Assembly: GCF_000255705.1 (NCBI RefSeq)
Contig: NZ_JH636439.1
Coordinates: forward strand, 1,812,014 to 1,849,243
Direction of reading: 5' to 3'
DNA: 37,230 nucleotides
Source: Zavarzinella formosa DSM 19928
GTDB taxonomy: Bacteria > Planctomycetota > Planctomycetia > Gemmatales > Gemmataceae
The position numbers were made by a program, and so were the translations under genes. Positions 1 through 11,300 of this stretch are shown here, piece after piece. Every line of letters starts with the position of its first letter. The stretch's first letter is position 1. The notes beneath the pieces are model-generated. The model made no database searches, was not told where the DNA came from, and saw only the letters and a program-made list of their open reading frames with translations.

Positions 1-292
1 CGCCATCAAGCGGTCACGCGTCGATGAACTCCTTCAGGCCGAGGGGCTGCGGTGGCGGACCCAGGAGACGTGGTTCGGCTCCCGGGTCGATCCCGAGTTC
101 GCCAAAAAAAAGCGGCGATCGAAACCCTTTACACCCAGCCGCCCGACGGCACGATCGTAGTCTGCCTGGACGAGATGGGGCCGGAATCGGCCAAGAGCTT
201 CCCCGGCAAAGAAGTCATCGACCCGGCCCCCGCCCCGGACCGCCCGGCGGCCCGGGCAACGCAGGACGCCGACTACGGACGGCGTGGCAAGG
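1..292 (+). pseudogene. IS630-type transposase, 5' part of an interrupted dead copy
   Basis: This is the N-terminal and central part of a DDE transposase, and it continues off the left edge. One frame opens with AIKRSRVDELLQAEGLRW (a helix-turn-helix-like end of the DNA-binding domain). A run of eight A residues near 104-111 shifts the frame, and the next frame gives TIVVCLDEMGPESAKSFPGK, where the D of CLDEMGP is the expected first catalytic aspartate of IS630-type enzymes. The frame is then cut at about 291 by an IS4-type element. The protein resumes at 1909 with GYVFGAFRP. A second decayed relative at 33490-34322 keeps the uninterrupted junction (GTGYVFGAFRP), which confirms that 1-292 and 1909-2382 were once one gene. 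It is non-functional because of the frameshift and the insertion. Confidence 0.8.
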
Positions 293-1038
293 GCATGCCT
301 TTCAGGGTGGTCTTGGCAATCTGAGGTAATGTCCTGCCTTCGCTGTTTGCCAGGGAGTCCGGGCGATGTTGTTTGATGCGACGTTTGAAAATTATCTGTC
401 CCGCCGTCCGGCGGCTGTCATGGTCCGGGCCGCCTTCGAGCATGCCTTTGCTCCCGATGACCTGAACGATCTGTTTGAACGCACCTGCCAAACCCAATAC
501 ACCCGCCAGATCACCTTTGGCACGGTGGTGTCCGTCTTGGAGGCCGTTGCTTTCCGGCGGCACCCTTCGGTCCGTTCTTCCTTTTTTGCACCACCCCGAT
601 CCCGTCCCCGCCGCGTTGTCCAGCTTGTATGAGAAACTCAATCATGCCGACCCGGCGGTGGCCGAGGCGCTGGTCCGGGACACCGCCGGACGTCTGCGGG
701 CCGTGGCGGAGTTCCTGCCGGCCTGTCCCGACGTGATTAACGGGTTGCGACTGAAGCAACTCGACGGCAACTATCTGGCCGACACGGACCGCCGCCTTCA
801 AGAACTGCGGGGGCGGGGGACGGCGGCCCTGCCCGGTCTGGCCTTGGTGGTGCGGGACGACCGCACGGGCCTGCTGACGGATCTCGTCGCCTGCGAGGAC
901 GCCTACGCCCGGGAGCGCTCGCTGATCGAACGCGCGCTGACACGGGTCGGCTCCGGGGAATTGTGGGTGGCCGACCGGAATTTCGCGGTGGACGCCCTGT
1001 TCGCCGGGATCGCGGCGGCCGGATCGTTTTTCGTGGTG

Positions 1039-1149
1039 CGTTATCACGCGGGCACGATCCTGCATGAATTGACGCCCGGTAGCGGGGGCCGTTCGGCAGC
1101 TCCCGCCGACCGTTATCACGCGGGCACGATCCTGCATGAATTGACGCCC
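1039..1149 (+). repeat. Perfect 39-bp duplication flanking 33 bp of unique DNA (possible ectopic spacer insertion 1)
   Basis: Positions 1039-1077 and 1111-1149 are identical and encode YHAGTILHELTP twice. The 33 bp between them (1078-1110) match neither flank. The unit is 72 bp, within the 71-77-bp range of the neighbouring CRISPR array. If the outer two bases of identity are chance, the copies are 37 bp around a 35-bp insert. Read as 1039-1075, the block ends GAATTGACGC, and the CRISPR repeat in its transcribed strand ends GAATTGAAGC; over 37 positions I count 21 identities without gaps. A simple tandem duplication would not leave unique DNA between the copies. The best explanation is an off-target Cas1-Cas2 integration. 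Confidence 0.7.
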
Positions 1150-1505
1150 CGGCGGCCGGCCGGGGTGACGGACACGGGACTGGTGTTTGAACAACAGGTT
1201 CGTGTCGGAAAAACGACCTGTCGAAGCGTTGTGCTGCAACTGTTCCGGCCGACGGAGGACGGGGACACGGACATCCGTCTGCTGACGAACCTGTCAGAGG
1301 CGCGGGCGGACGCCGCCCGGGTGGCGGAAACTTACCGTCGGCGATGGCGGATCGAGGGGGCTTTTCTGGAACTGACGACGAGCCTGCGGTGCGAGGTGAA
1401 CACGCTGGGATACCCCAAGGCGGTGCTGTTGGGCTTCTCGCTGGCCGTGGCCGCCTGCAACGTGCTTCGGGTGGTGAGCGCGGCCTTGGAGGCGGCCGAA
1501 CAGAA

Positions 1506-1617
1506 GGGGCCAAACCGGACGGCCAGCCGTGGGAGGCGTCGAGACTCATTCCGGCTGTTGTTTTCCGCGTAGGATTTCTGGGGCCAAACCGGACGGCCAG
1601 CCGTGGGAGGCGTCGAG
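1506..1617 (+). repeat. Perfect 38-bp duplication flanking 36 bp of unique DNA (possible ectopic spacer insertion 2)
   Basis: Positions 1506-1543 and 1580-1617 are identical (they begin GGGGCCAAACCGG). The 36 bp between them (1544-1579) are unique and include an in-frame stop for the upstream frame. The unit is 74 bp, which shifts the frame of the transposase gene. The geometry is that of a CRISPR repeat-spacer-repeat with a 37-38-bp repeat. Unlike insertion 1, the duplicated sequence shows no convincing similarity to the CRISPR repeat in either orientation (about 13 of 37 identities at best). Confidence 0.65.
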
Positions 1618-1908
1618 CCATGCGGTGGCCGTGGAGTTGCGGACCACGCATGACGGACTGGAACTGAACGTGGCTCCGGAAATCTGGACGGAGTTCGCCC
1701 GTCGGTCTCCGGGGCGAATGGCGGCGTGGTTGTTGCGAGTGGCGGCGAAAGCCGACCGGAGACGCTATCGCAAAATGAAACGGGGACCGAAGAAGCCGGT
1801 GGTGAAGATCAAAGCCAGCCGGGAAGACGTCCATCGCTCCACCTTCCGGCTCCTGCAACAACGTGCCAATTCCCCCGCCCCGCCACGATCACCCTGAAAG
1901 GCATGCCC

Positions 1909-2382
1909 GAAAGGGCTATGTCTTCGGGGCCTTCCGGCCCGCCACCGGGAGGCGTTCACTCAGTCGTACTCACGTCGCACCGGCGAGAACTGGATCGGTT
2001 TTCTGGAGCGGGTCGAGCGATGGCTGCCGACCGGCGTTAATCGCGTTTATGCCATCCTCGACAACCTGGCCGCCCACGGATCCCGCGACGTGCTGTTGTT
2101 CAACGTGGCGTACCCGCGATGGGAGTTTGTCTTCCAGCCGGTCGCGGCGGCCTACTTGAACCTGATCGAGCCGTGGTGGAAGGTCCTGCGGTCCCTGGCG
2201 CTCAAGGGCCGACGGTTCGGGACATAGGAGGAGATCGTTGAGGCGGTGAACCGGGCGACGGCTTACTGGAACGCGCACCGACATCCGTCTCACTGGGGTC
2301 GGCGGCGACGCCACCGGCCCCGTCGGACGACCGGCGTCGCCACCCCGCCATCTGTGCGTTAACTTGGCGGATGCACCACTAA
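1909..2382 (+). pseudogene. IS630-type transposase, 3' part, with right terminal repeat
   Basis: This continues the gene interrupted at 291. It reads GYVFGAFRPATG, loses one G in a GGG run near 1950 that shifts the frame, then continues as NRVYAILDNLAAHGSRDVLL (second catalytic aspartate in ILDN) and YLNLIEPWWKVLRSLALKG (catalytic glutamate in LIEP). A TAG at 2225-2227 interrupts it where the related copy at 33490-34322 has TGG. The element ends with AACTTGGCGGATGCACCACT (2361-2380), also found at the right end of that second copy. Only about 17 bp separate this end from the first CRISPR repeat, so the element appears to have landed at the old end of the array. Confidence 0.8.
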
Positions 2383-2398
2383 AGGCGAGGCCAAATTA

Positions 2399-5300
2399 GC
2401 TTCAATTCGGCCACGACGGTGATGTCATGGAACGTCAGCCCACTCGATGACCACGCCGTCCAATTGCTGGCTTCAATTCGGCCACGACGGTGATGTCATG
2501 GAATGCAGTGACTCGAAGAAATCCAATGCCGCCGCCGGCGGGCTTCAATTCGGCCACGACGGTGATGTCATGGAATGGCGCCTCCCTGATGGTGGGGGGC
2601 AGACGGTGGATCAGGCTTCAATTCGGCCACGACGGTGATGTCATGGAATGCACAGTCACTTACGACCAGTAGACTTCGCGGCACATGTGCTTCAATTCGG
2701 CCACGACGGTGATGTCATGGAATGGGCGTCAGCTTCCCGCCAGACAACGCAAGTCGGCAAGCTTCAATTCGGCCACGACGGTGATGTCATGGAATGGTTG
2801 TCGTCGGCGTCGAGCGGCCGGGCCGACAGCCGGATGCTTCAATTCGGCCACGACGGTGATGTCATGGAATGATCACACCAGTTGGAGTTCACGACATGGC
2901 GAAGAAGCTTCAATTCGGCCACGACGGTGATGTCATGGAATGGAGGGGACGACAGACCAAGTTCACGGCCGAAAAGTGCGCTTCAATTCGGCCACGACGG
3001 TGATGTCATGGAATGCTGTCAAACTCCGCTGGTGTGATGGTGGACGGTTCAGCTTCAATTCGGCCACGACGGTGATGTCATGGAATGTTTGAACTGTGCG
3101 GACAATTTCGGCCGCGTAGCTCGCTTCAATTCGGCCACGACGGTGATGTCATGGAATGGTTGCGGCCCCCGTTGTGAATGGTGCCCGAAGATCCCGCTTC
3201 AATTCGGCCACGACGGTGATGTCATGGAATGGCCGGTCTCTCCCGGCTGCCGCACCACTTGACAAGGTGGCTTCAATTCGGCCACGACGGTGATGTCATG
3301 GAATGGAGGCGAACCGGCCCGCAAGCCGGTCACCGATCAGGTTGGCTTCAATTCGGCCACGACGGTGATGTCATGGAATGGTGTCGGGCCGGACGACGGG
3401 AACTCATAACTGTTGCTCAGCTTCAATTCGGCCACGACGGTGATGTCATGGAATGGACTTCTTTGGTCCTTTCGTGCGGGGGGCCATGCAGGGCTTCAAT
3501 TCGGCCACGACGGTGATGTCATGGAATGGACGAGAAGACGGTCACAATCCCCGTGTCGCTTCTCGGCGCTTCAATTCGGCCACGACGGTGATGTCATGGA
3601 ATGGCACAGCAGCCCGATTCGCCGCAGCCGGACGAATCGCTGCTTCAATTCGGCCACGACGGTGATGTCATGGAATGGGAAACAGTGCCGGGCCGATCAC
3701 GACCGACTTGGTTGCTTCAATTCGGCCACGACGGTGATGTCATGGAATGGCGATCACCCGTGCGGGCATCGTCAAGATTCTCAAGAAGCTTCAATTCGGC
3801 CACGACGGTGATGTCATGGAATGGCCGACGACCCGCTCTTGGACCTGTCCGCCGAGATCCCGGCTTCAATTCGGCCACGACGGTGATGTCATGGAATGGA
3901 CCCGCCCCGGCTCAGTCCACGATGCGGATGTCTCCCGCGCTTCAATTCGGCCACGACGGTGATGTCATGGAATGGCACCCGCTCCACCGCCGTGTCGACG
4001 TTCACAATGCTGCTTCAATTCGGCCACGACGGTGATGTCATGGAATGGCAGGATCGGCGGGTGTGGGACGTGGCCGAGCGGATGGCCGCTTCAATTCGGC
4101 CACGACGGTGATGTCATGGAATGGCTTGCGAGCCGCCGAGGTTGTCTCAATAAACTTGCGCAGCTTCAATTCGGCCACGACGGTGATGTCATGGAATGGA
4201 TGGCACCGTCTGCCAACGGCTCTTGCGTCACGCAAAGCTTCAATTCGGCCACGACGGTGATGTCATGGAATGGATCGACGCCTACTTCGCCCGCAAGGCG
4301 AAGGGCGAAGAGCTTCAATTCGGCCACGACGGTGATGTCATGGAATGGGTCGACCATCTTGTGAGGACCGGAAAACTCAGGGTCACGCTTCAATTCGGCC
4401 ACGACGGTGATGTCATGGAATGGAACATACGCCGGGCGAACGCTCACCGGCACGTCCGGGCTTCAATTCGGCCACGACGGTGATGTCATGGAATGGTTTT
4501 CCAATGTGATCGTCAGGTGGAGTTTCGGAGCGCTTCAATTCGGCCACGACGGTGATGTCATGGAATGGGAATAGTCGCACATCACCGACATGCTGCGAAC
4601 CATCGCTTCAATTCGGCCACGACGGTGATGTCATGGAATGGCGCTCCTGCCGAAAGGTGCGATTCCCCGAATACCGGCTTCAATTCGGCCACGACGGTGA
4701 TGTCATGGAATGGTTACCTTGGGCTTGACCCCGAGATGATTGCAGGCCGGCTTCAATTCGGCCACGACGGTGATGTCATGGAATGGCGCCTTGCGGTGCG
4801 AAGGCGTCTTCAATGTCCCCAAGCTTCAATTCGGCCACGACGGTGATGTCATGGAATGGCGGAATCCAAGGGTTGCTCTTGGATCATCTTTTCCAGCTTC
4901 AATTCGGCCACGACGGTGATGTCATGGAATGGAGCCGAGAAGGTTGCCGTGGAGTTCTCGCGGCTCAAAGCTTCAATTCGGCCACGACGGTGATGTCATG
5001 GAATGGACCAATTGCCCCGACTTCCAGTGACGGAATTCAAGGGGGGCTTCAATTCGGCCACGACGGTGATGTCATGGAATGGCATCCTCGGACTGGCTCC
5101 GTTCGAGGATGCCACACGCGCTTCAATTCGGCCACGACGGTGATGTCATGGAATGGGTGGAAGTGACGCCCCGCGTGTGATCGTGCGGGCGGCGCTTCAA
5201 TTCGGCCACGACGGTGATGTCATGGAATGGCGGCCACGCCCTTGGTTGACTTCCGGGCCTTGCAACTGCTTCAATTCGGCCACGACGGTGATGTCATGGA

Positions 5301-8300
5301 ATGGGGGCGTTTACTACATTCCTTATTTGAAGTCGTTACCTCCGCTTCAATTCGGCCACGACGGTGATGTCATGGAATGGCTAGACGGCACGCCCTCAAG
5401 CATTGCCGGTGATCTGGCTTCAATTCGGCCACGACGGTGATGTCATGGAATGGTTCTGACAGCCCCAATTTTCAGAATCTCCCCATCCGGCTTCAATTCG
5501 GCCACGACGGTGATGTCATGGAATGGCCTTAGCGAACGGGTACTGCAACGTGCCGCATCGTGAGCTTCAATTCGGCCACGACGGTGATGTCATGGAATGG
5601 TCGACGACATGCCCACGGGTGAATACTACTTCGACGAGCTTCAATTCGGCCACGACGGTGATGTCATGGAATGGTCGATCAGGAAGAACTTGACGGAACG
5701 GGTGGATCGAGCTTCAATTCGGCCACGACGGTGATGTCATGGAATGGTTGTCAGCCCTAGATCATCGGAAGAAAGCCCTCGAGCTTCAATTCGGCCACGA
5801 CGGTGATGTCATGGAATGGGGGGGGATCAGGATTACCGTCCTCGTCAGAGTCTCCGCTTCAATTCGGCCACGACGGTGATGTCATGGAATGGCGGGATTG
5901 CCTCGTGTGAAAAAGCAACTTAAACGAATGGCTTCAATTCGGCCACGACGGTGATGTCATGGAATGGAACCTTTCCACGTTCTTCTGGCACCGATACGGG
6001 AGGCTTCAATTCGGCCACGACGGTGATGTCATGGAATGGGAGTAACTAACTTCTGCCTTTGTGAATCACAAACGGCTTCAATTCGGCCACGACGGTGATG
6101 TCATGGAATGGTTCAAGTTGTTCGTCGGCGATGGCACGACTAACCACGCTTCAATTCGGCCACGACGGTGATGTCATGGAATGGGTTGAAGCCGCTTTCC
6201 CCTACCGTCTCTGGTCGGCCGCTTCAATTCGGCCACGACGGTGATGTCATGGAATGGCGCGTGCGGTCGGGGATGGAGCGGGAAAGCTCGCGGAAGCTTC
6301 AATTCGGCCACGACGGTGATGTCATGGAATGGGATCAAGATGGCTCGGGTTGATTTTCTCCCTTGCCAGCTTCAATTCGGCCACGACGGTGATGTCATGG
6401 AATGGTCAATCAGATGACGAATGGCAGGAATTGACCCCGGAAGCTTCAATTCGGCCACGACGGTGATGTCATGGAATGGCTCCGTCGCCGGTTCTTCCGC
6501 TCTCTCTTGACCTGGGGCTTCAATTCGGCCACGACGGTGATGTCATGGAATGGCCAAATGATCGCACATTCGGCGATGGCGGTTTTGCCCGCTTCAATTC
6601 GGCCACGACGGTGATGTCATGGAATGGACTTCCCCCGGCCGCTGACATGCATCGTGTTCGGCAGCTTCAATTCGGCCACGACGGTGATGTCATGGAATGG
6701 GACCCCGATGCCGCCACCCCGAATGATCCAGTCCAGGCTTCAATTCGGCCACGACGGTGATGTCATGGAATGGCGCGACGGACGGTAGCCAGGTGGCCAA
6801 GGGCTTTTTGTCTTCAATTCGGCCACGACGGTGATGTCATGGAATGGACGGACATGACGGTCATCCTGCCCGCCCTTTTTCGGTCTTCAATTCGGCCACG
6901 ACGGTGATGTCATGGAATGGTTGACGAAGGTATGAAGTATCAACCAATCAGCACGCTTCAATTCGGCCACGACGGTGATGTCATGGAATGGGTCGGACAG
7001 GTCCTCGAACGCCTGAACCAGATCGTCCCAGCTTCAATTCGGCCACGACGGTGATGTCATGGAATGGTGACGTCCCCCAACCCGGCCTGCGCGTACTGCA
7101 TCGAGCTTCAATTCGGCCACGACGGTGATGTCATGGAATGGCCGTTTTCGTGAATCCCATTTCATTACTTCTGGCAAGCTTCAATTCGGCCACGACGGTG
7201 ATGTCATGGAATGGGTTTTGCCTGAATCAGCGTTCGTCATCGGGGAAGTAGGCTTCAATTCGGCCACGACGGTGATGTCATGGAATGGCGATGAACGCCC
7301 GCAATTGGGCTGACGGGCGGGAAGTGCTTCAATTCGGCCACGACGGTGATGTCATGGAATGGCGTCAAGGGGATTGACGACTTCGGTAAATGGAGCGGGC
7401 TTCAATTCGGCCACGACGGTGATGTCATGGAATGGGTCGGGCAAGTCGCGGGGTGATGTGCGTTGTAGTCGGCTTCAATTCGGCCACGACGGTGATGTCA
7501 TGGAATGGGCTCGTTCGCTACTGCACACGACGCGAAGAGGGGGAGCTTCAATTCGGCCACGACGGTGATGTCATGGAATGGCAAACGGGGATCGACACAG
7601 GTGTGGATCAGTTCTCGGGCTTCAATTCGGCCACGACGGTGATGTCATGGAATGGGATCGACAGTTGGAACATCCCCGAAACCATTTTTGAGGCTTCAAT
7701 TCGGCCACGACGGTGATGTCATGGAATGGAGCGTGTCTCGTAAAATGCCCGACTCCCGTTTTCGTGCTTCAATTCGGCCACGACGGTGATGTCATGGAAT
7801 GGAGGGTAAACGTCGAAAAGACGAGACACCCGAGAAGCGCTTCAATTCGGCCACGACGGTGATGTCATGGAATGGGCCCCATTTTCCGTTCTTCGCAATT
7901 CAACACGTCCCGCTTCAATTCGGCCACGACGGTGATGTCATGGAATGGCAACTGATCCGCACGGCGATGGAAACCCTGCAAACGGCTTCAATTCGGCCAC
8001 GACGGTGATGTCATGGAATGGACGTCGGCCTTGGTCAGCGGTTGGTTCGGCGTGGCCGCTTCAATTCGGCCACGACGGTGATGTCATGGAATGGTCTTCC
8101 ACTTGGAGCGTCATCGACGCATCCATCACGCTTCAATTCGGCCACGACGGTGATGTCATGGAATGGGCGGCATCAGTGAGCGAAGCCGAATGGGCGATCA
8201 CGCTTCAATTCGGCCACGACGGTGATGTCATGGAATGGCCTTCGCCGTGTGCTTTTCATCGGTGAACTCGTAGTAGCTTCAATTCGGCCACGACGGTGAT

Positions 8301-11300
8301 GTCATGGAATGGGATTTTAACCCCGTGGAGATTCGCTCATGTCGAAGTGCTTCAATTCGGCCACGACGGTGATGTCATGGAATGGGACGCGAGCCAGAAA
8401 ACCGGCGGTTCCGGCCGTCGGAGCTTCAATTCGGCTACGACGGTGATGTCATGGAATGGCGTGATGGAGCAATGGGGCATCAAGGCGGCGGCGAGGCTTC
8501 AATTCGGCCACGACGGTGATGTCATGGAATGGATCATCCGGGGAGCGGTCCGGGGGATCGTCAGCCTGCGCTTCAATTCGGCCACGACGGTGATGTCATG
8601 GAATGGGGCGAAAACAGCCTTCGTTCCACATCCAAGCCCTGAAAGCTTCAATTCGGCCACGACGGTGATGTCATGGAATGGCGGGTAACGCCGGTTGCCA
8701 CTACCAAGAACATGCGGGGCTTCAATTCGGCCACGACGGTGATGTCATGGAATGGGTACAACCATTTGGTAGAGTTGGGACGGCGGGCGTTGCTTCAATT
8801 CGGCCACGACGGTGATGTCATGGAATGGCGGAAGTAGCCAACGATAGCGTTTTGCGTCGTTTGGCTTCAATTCGGCCACGACGGTGATGTCATGGAATGG
8901 TTTGACCGACATTGTCGCAATGTGTGAGATAGTACGGCTTCAATTCGGCCACGACGGTGATGTCATGGAATGGGAGATTATCCGTGAAGGCAATATACCC
9001 GTATGCCTTGCTTCAATTCGGCCACGACGGTGATGTCATGGAATGGCCCAAAGCGGCGCAGGCCAATAGCCGATGCTCGCCGCTTCAATTCGGCCACGAC
9101 GGTGATGTCATGGAATGGCGGCGTACCATTTAAGACGCCGACGTATGAGGATAGGCTTCAATTCGGCCACGACGGTGATGTCATGGAATGGATGCGTCGG
9201 TCGTTGCGCTTGCTGTTGAGATGCACAGCTTCAATTCGGCCACGACGGTGATGTCATGGAATGGGCGTTACGATACCCTGCATCGTCGCGCCGTTTTGAA
9301 AGCTTCAATTCGGCCACGACGGTGATGTCATGGAATGGCGAAGATGCCCAGATGGGTTTCGGTCGTCGGGAGTTGCTTCAATTCGGCCACGACGGTGATG
9401 TCATGGAATGGCGTGACTTCTTGCCAGTGTCGCCCCGCTCGACGGGAGCTTCAATTCGGCCACGACGGTGATGTCATGGAATGGCGTACCGGCCCGAACC
9501 GACCGGCCGACCGGCTCCCGCTTCAATTCGGCCACGACGGTGATGTCATGGAATGGCAGGGCGGTTGTCGAGGCTCATGCCAGATCGACGCCGGGCTTCA
9601 ATTCGGCCACGACGGTGATGTCATGGAATGGATGGTTTCCCGCCTTGTAAACGATTCTGGCCCCCGGGCTTCAATTCGGCCACGACGGTGATGTCATGGA
9701 ATGGACCACCGGCACTGAACCTCGGTGGCACCTATTATCCGCTTCAATTCGGCCACGACGGTGATGTCATGGAATGGGTAAGACAGGACTGGCAGAAGAA
9801 GAAAGATAACCACGCTTCAATTCGGCCACGACGGTGATGTCATGGAATGGCCCGCCGCGAGATTGCCGACGGCATTGGGATGCCGTGGCTTCAATTCGGC
9901 CACGACGGTGATGTCATGGAATGGGAGGGCGGCAGGGCAACGGCGTCTTCGGGGTGAAAGCTTCAATTCGGCCACGACGGTGATGTCATGGAATGGGGAA
10001 CGCCCCGGAATGGCTCGGCTCTGCCGACGCCAGGCTTCAATTCGGCCACGACGGTGATGTCATGGAATGGTCGATGTATCCCATTGGATCGAGGCACCAA
10101 TTGACGCTTCAATTCGGCCACGACGGTGATGTCATGGAATGGTCTTTGCAATAATCCCTACTGTTGTCGATTCGATCGCTTCAATTCGGCCACGACGGTG
10201 ATGTCATGGAATGGAGCCGGACGTTTAACGGTCTGTGGTCAACAATGGTTGAGCTTCAATTCGGCCACGACGGTGATGTCATGGAATGGCTCCTGCAAAC
10301 CGGGTGAATTCGGGGAACCCCTAACGTGCTTCAATTCGGCCACGACGGTGATGTCATGGAATGGCGGAGAACAGCGTGGGTGTTTTTGCCCGCGCCCGCA
10401 GCTTCAATTCGGCCACGACGGTGATGTCATGGAATGGCCGATCTTTCGGGGCATCGGCAAGCCGCCAGCGTAAAGCTTCAATTCGGCCACGACGGTGATG
10501 TCATGGAATGGGGGGAAAGCCGGACGACGACGGCCGAGGGCCGAAGACCGCTTCAATTCGGCCACGACGGTGATGTCATGGAATGGGGCCAAGGAGGGGA
10601 TTTTCGTCTGCGACGAAAAGGGAAGCTTCAATTCGGCCACGACGGTGATGTCATGGAATGGTTGGTATCCCCGCCCTTGGCCTTGGCGTCGTCGTCGAGC
10701 TTCAATTCGGCCACGACGGTGATGTCATGGAATGGTAATCAATCTGGCAGCGGATCAGCCGCGAACGGAAGCTTCAATTCGGCCACGACGGTGATGTCAT
10801 GGAATGGTCATTATCCTCGAGAACATCGTCATTCGGAGCTAGCGCTTCAATTCGGCCACGACGGTGATGTCATGGAATGGACCACCCGCTCTTGCACCTG
10901 CCCGCCAAGATCACGGCTTCAATTCGGCCACGACGGTGATGTCATGGAATGGTATTCCGGCCGGAGACCGTCCCGGCCGGAATCACTCATGCTTCAATTC
11001 GGCCACGACGGTGATGTCATGGAATGGATTGCGCGAATCGTAACCACTCTGGAGCGTATGCAAGCTTCAATTCGGCCACGACGGTGATGTCATGGAATGG
11101 CCAACGGCCGCACGGTATCGATGAAGAAATTCAACGGGCTTCAATTCGGCCACGACGGTGATGTCATGGAATGGCTGACCCCGATGGGTGTGATTCATCG
11201 CCGGATGCTGAGCTTCAATTCGGCCACGACGGTGATGTCATGGAATGGGCGAAGAAAGCCAAGATCATCGGCGGGAAGATCGTCGCGCTTCAATTCGGCC

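Larger units (their letters stand above)
366..1897 (+). pseudogene. IS4-family transposase, frameshifted
   Basis: The protein starts MLFDATFENYLSRRP and runs in one frame to about 555, where an indel moves it to the frame carrying GGTLRSVLPFLHHP. That frame holds VVRDDRTGLL, ELWVADRNFAVD (a DDE-type aspartate) and YRRRWRIEGAFLEL, close to the Y-(2)-R-(3)-E signature of IS4-family enzymes. Near 1506-1580 it shifts again, and the C-terminus (GQPWEASSHAVAVELRTTHD to STFRLLQQRA) is in a third frame. Two internal duplications break the gene further: an in-frame 72-bp unit at 1039-1149 and a frame-breaking 74-bp unit at 1506-1617. It cannot make an active transposase. Family assignment rests on the motifs named; the subgroup is not determined. 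Confidence 0.8.
291..1908 (+). mobile_element. IS4-type insertion element nested in the IS630-type copy
   Basis: The element is bounded by near-perfect terminal inverted repeats. The left end is GGGCATGCCTTTCAGGGTG at 291-309. The same sequence in reverse complement lies at about 1890-1908, and the match continues inward with one mismatch. It sits inside the IS630-type transposase reading frame. The sequence AAGGGC occurs at both junctions (289-294 and 1911-1916), but on the left it overlaps the inverted repeat, so the target-site duplication cannot be defined with certainty. The single gene inside is a broken IS4-type transposase. The nesting order shows the IS630-type element arrived first. 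Confidence 0.75.

Noticed and set aside
2383-2398. A leader at the left end of the array
   Set aside because: The left repeats are the degenerate ones, the flank is only the end of a dead IS element, and the repeat's ATTGAAGC end and the cas operon orientation put the leader on the right.
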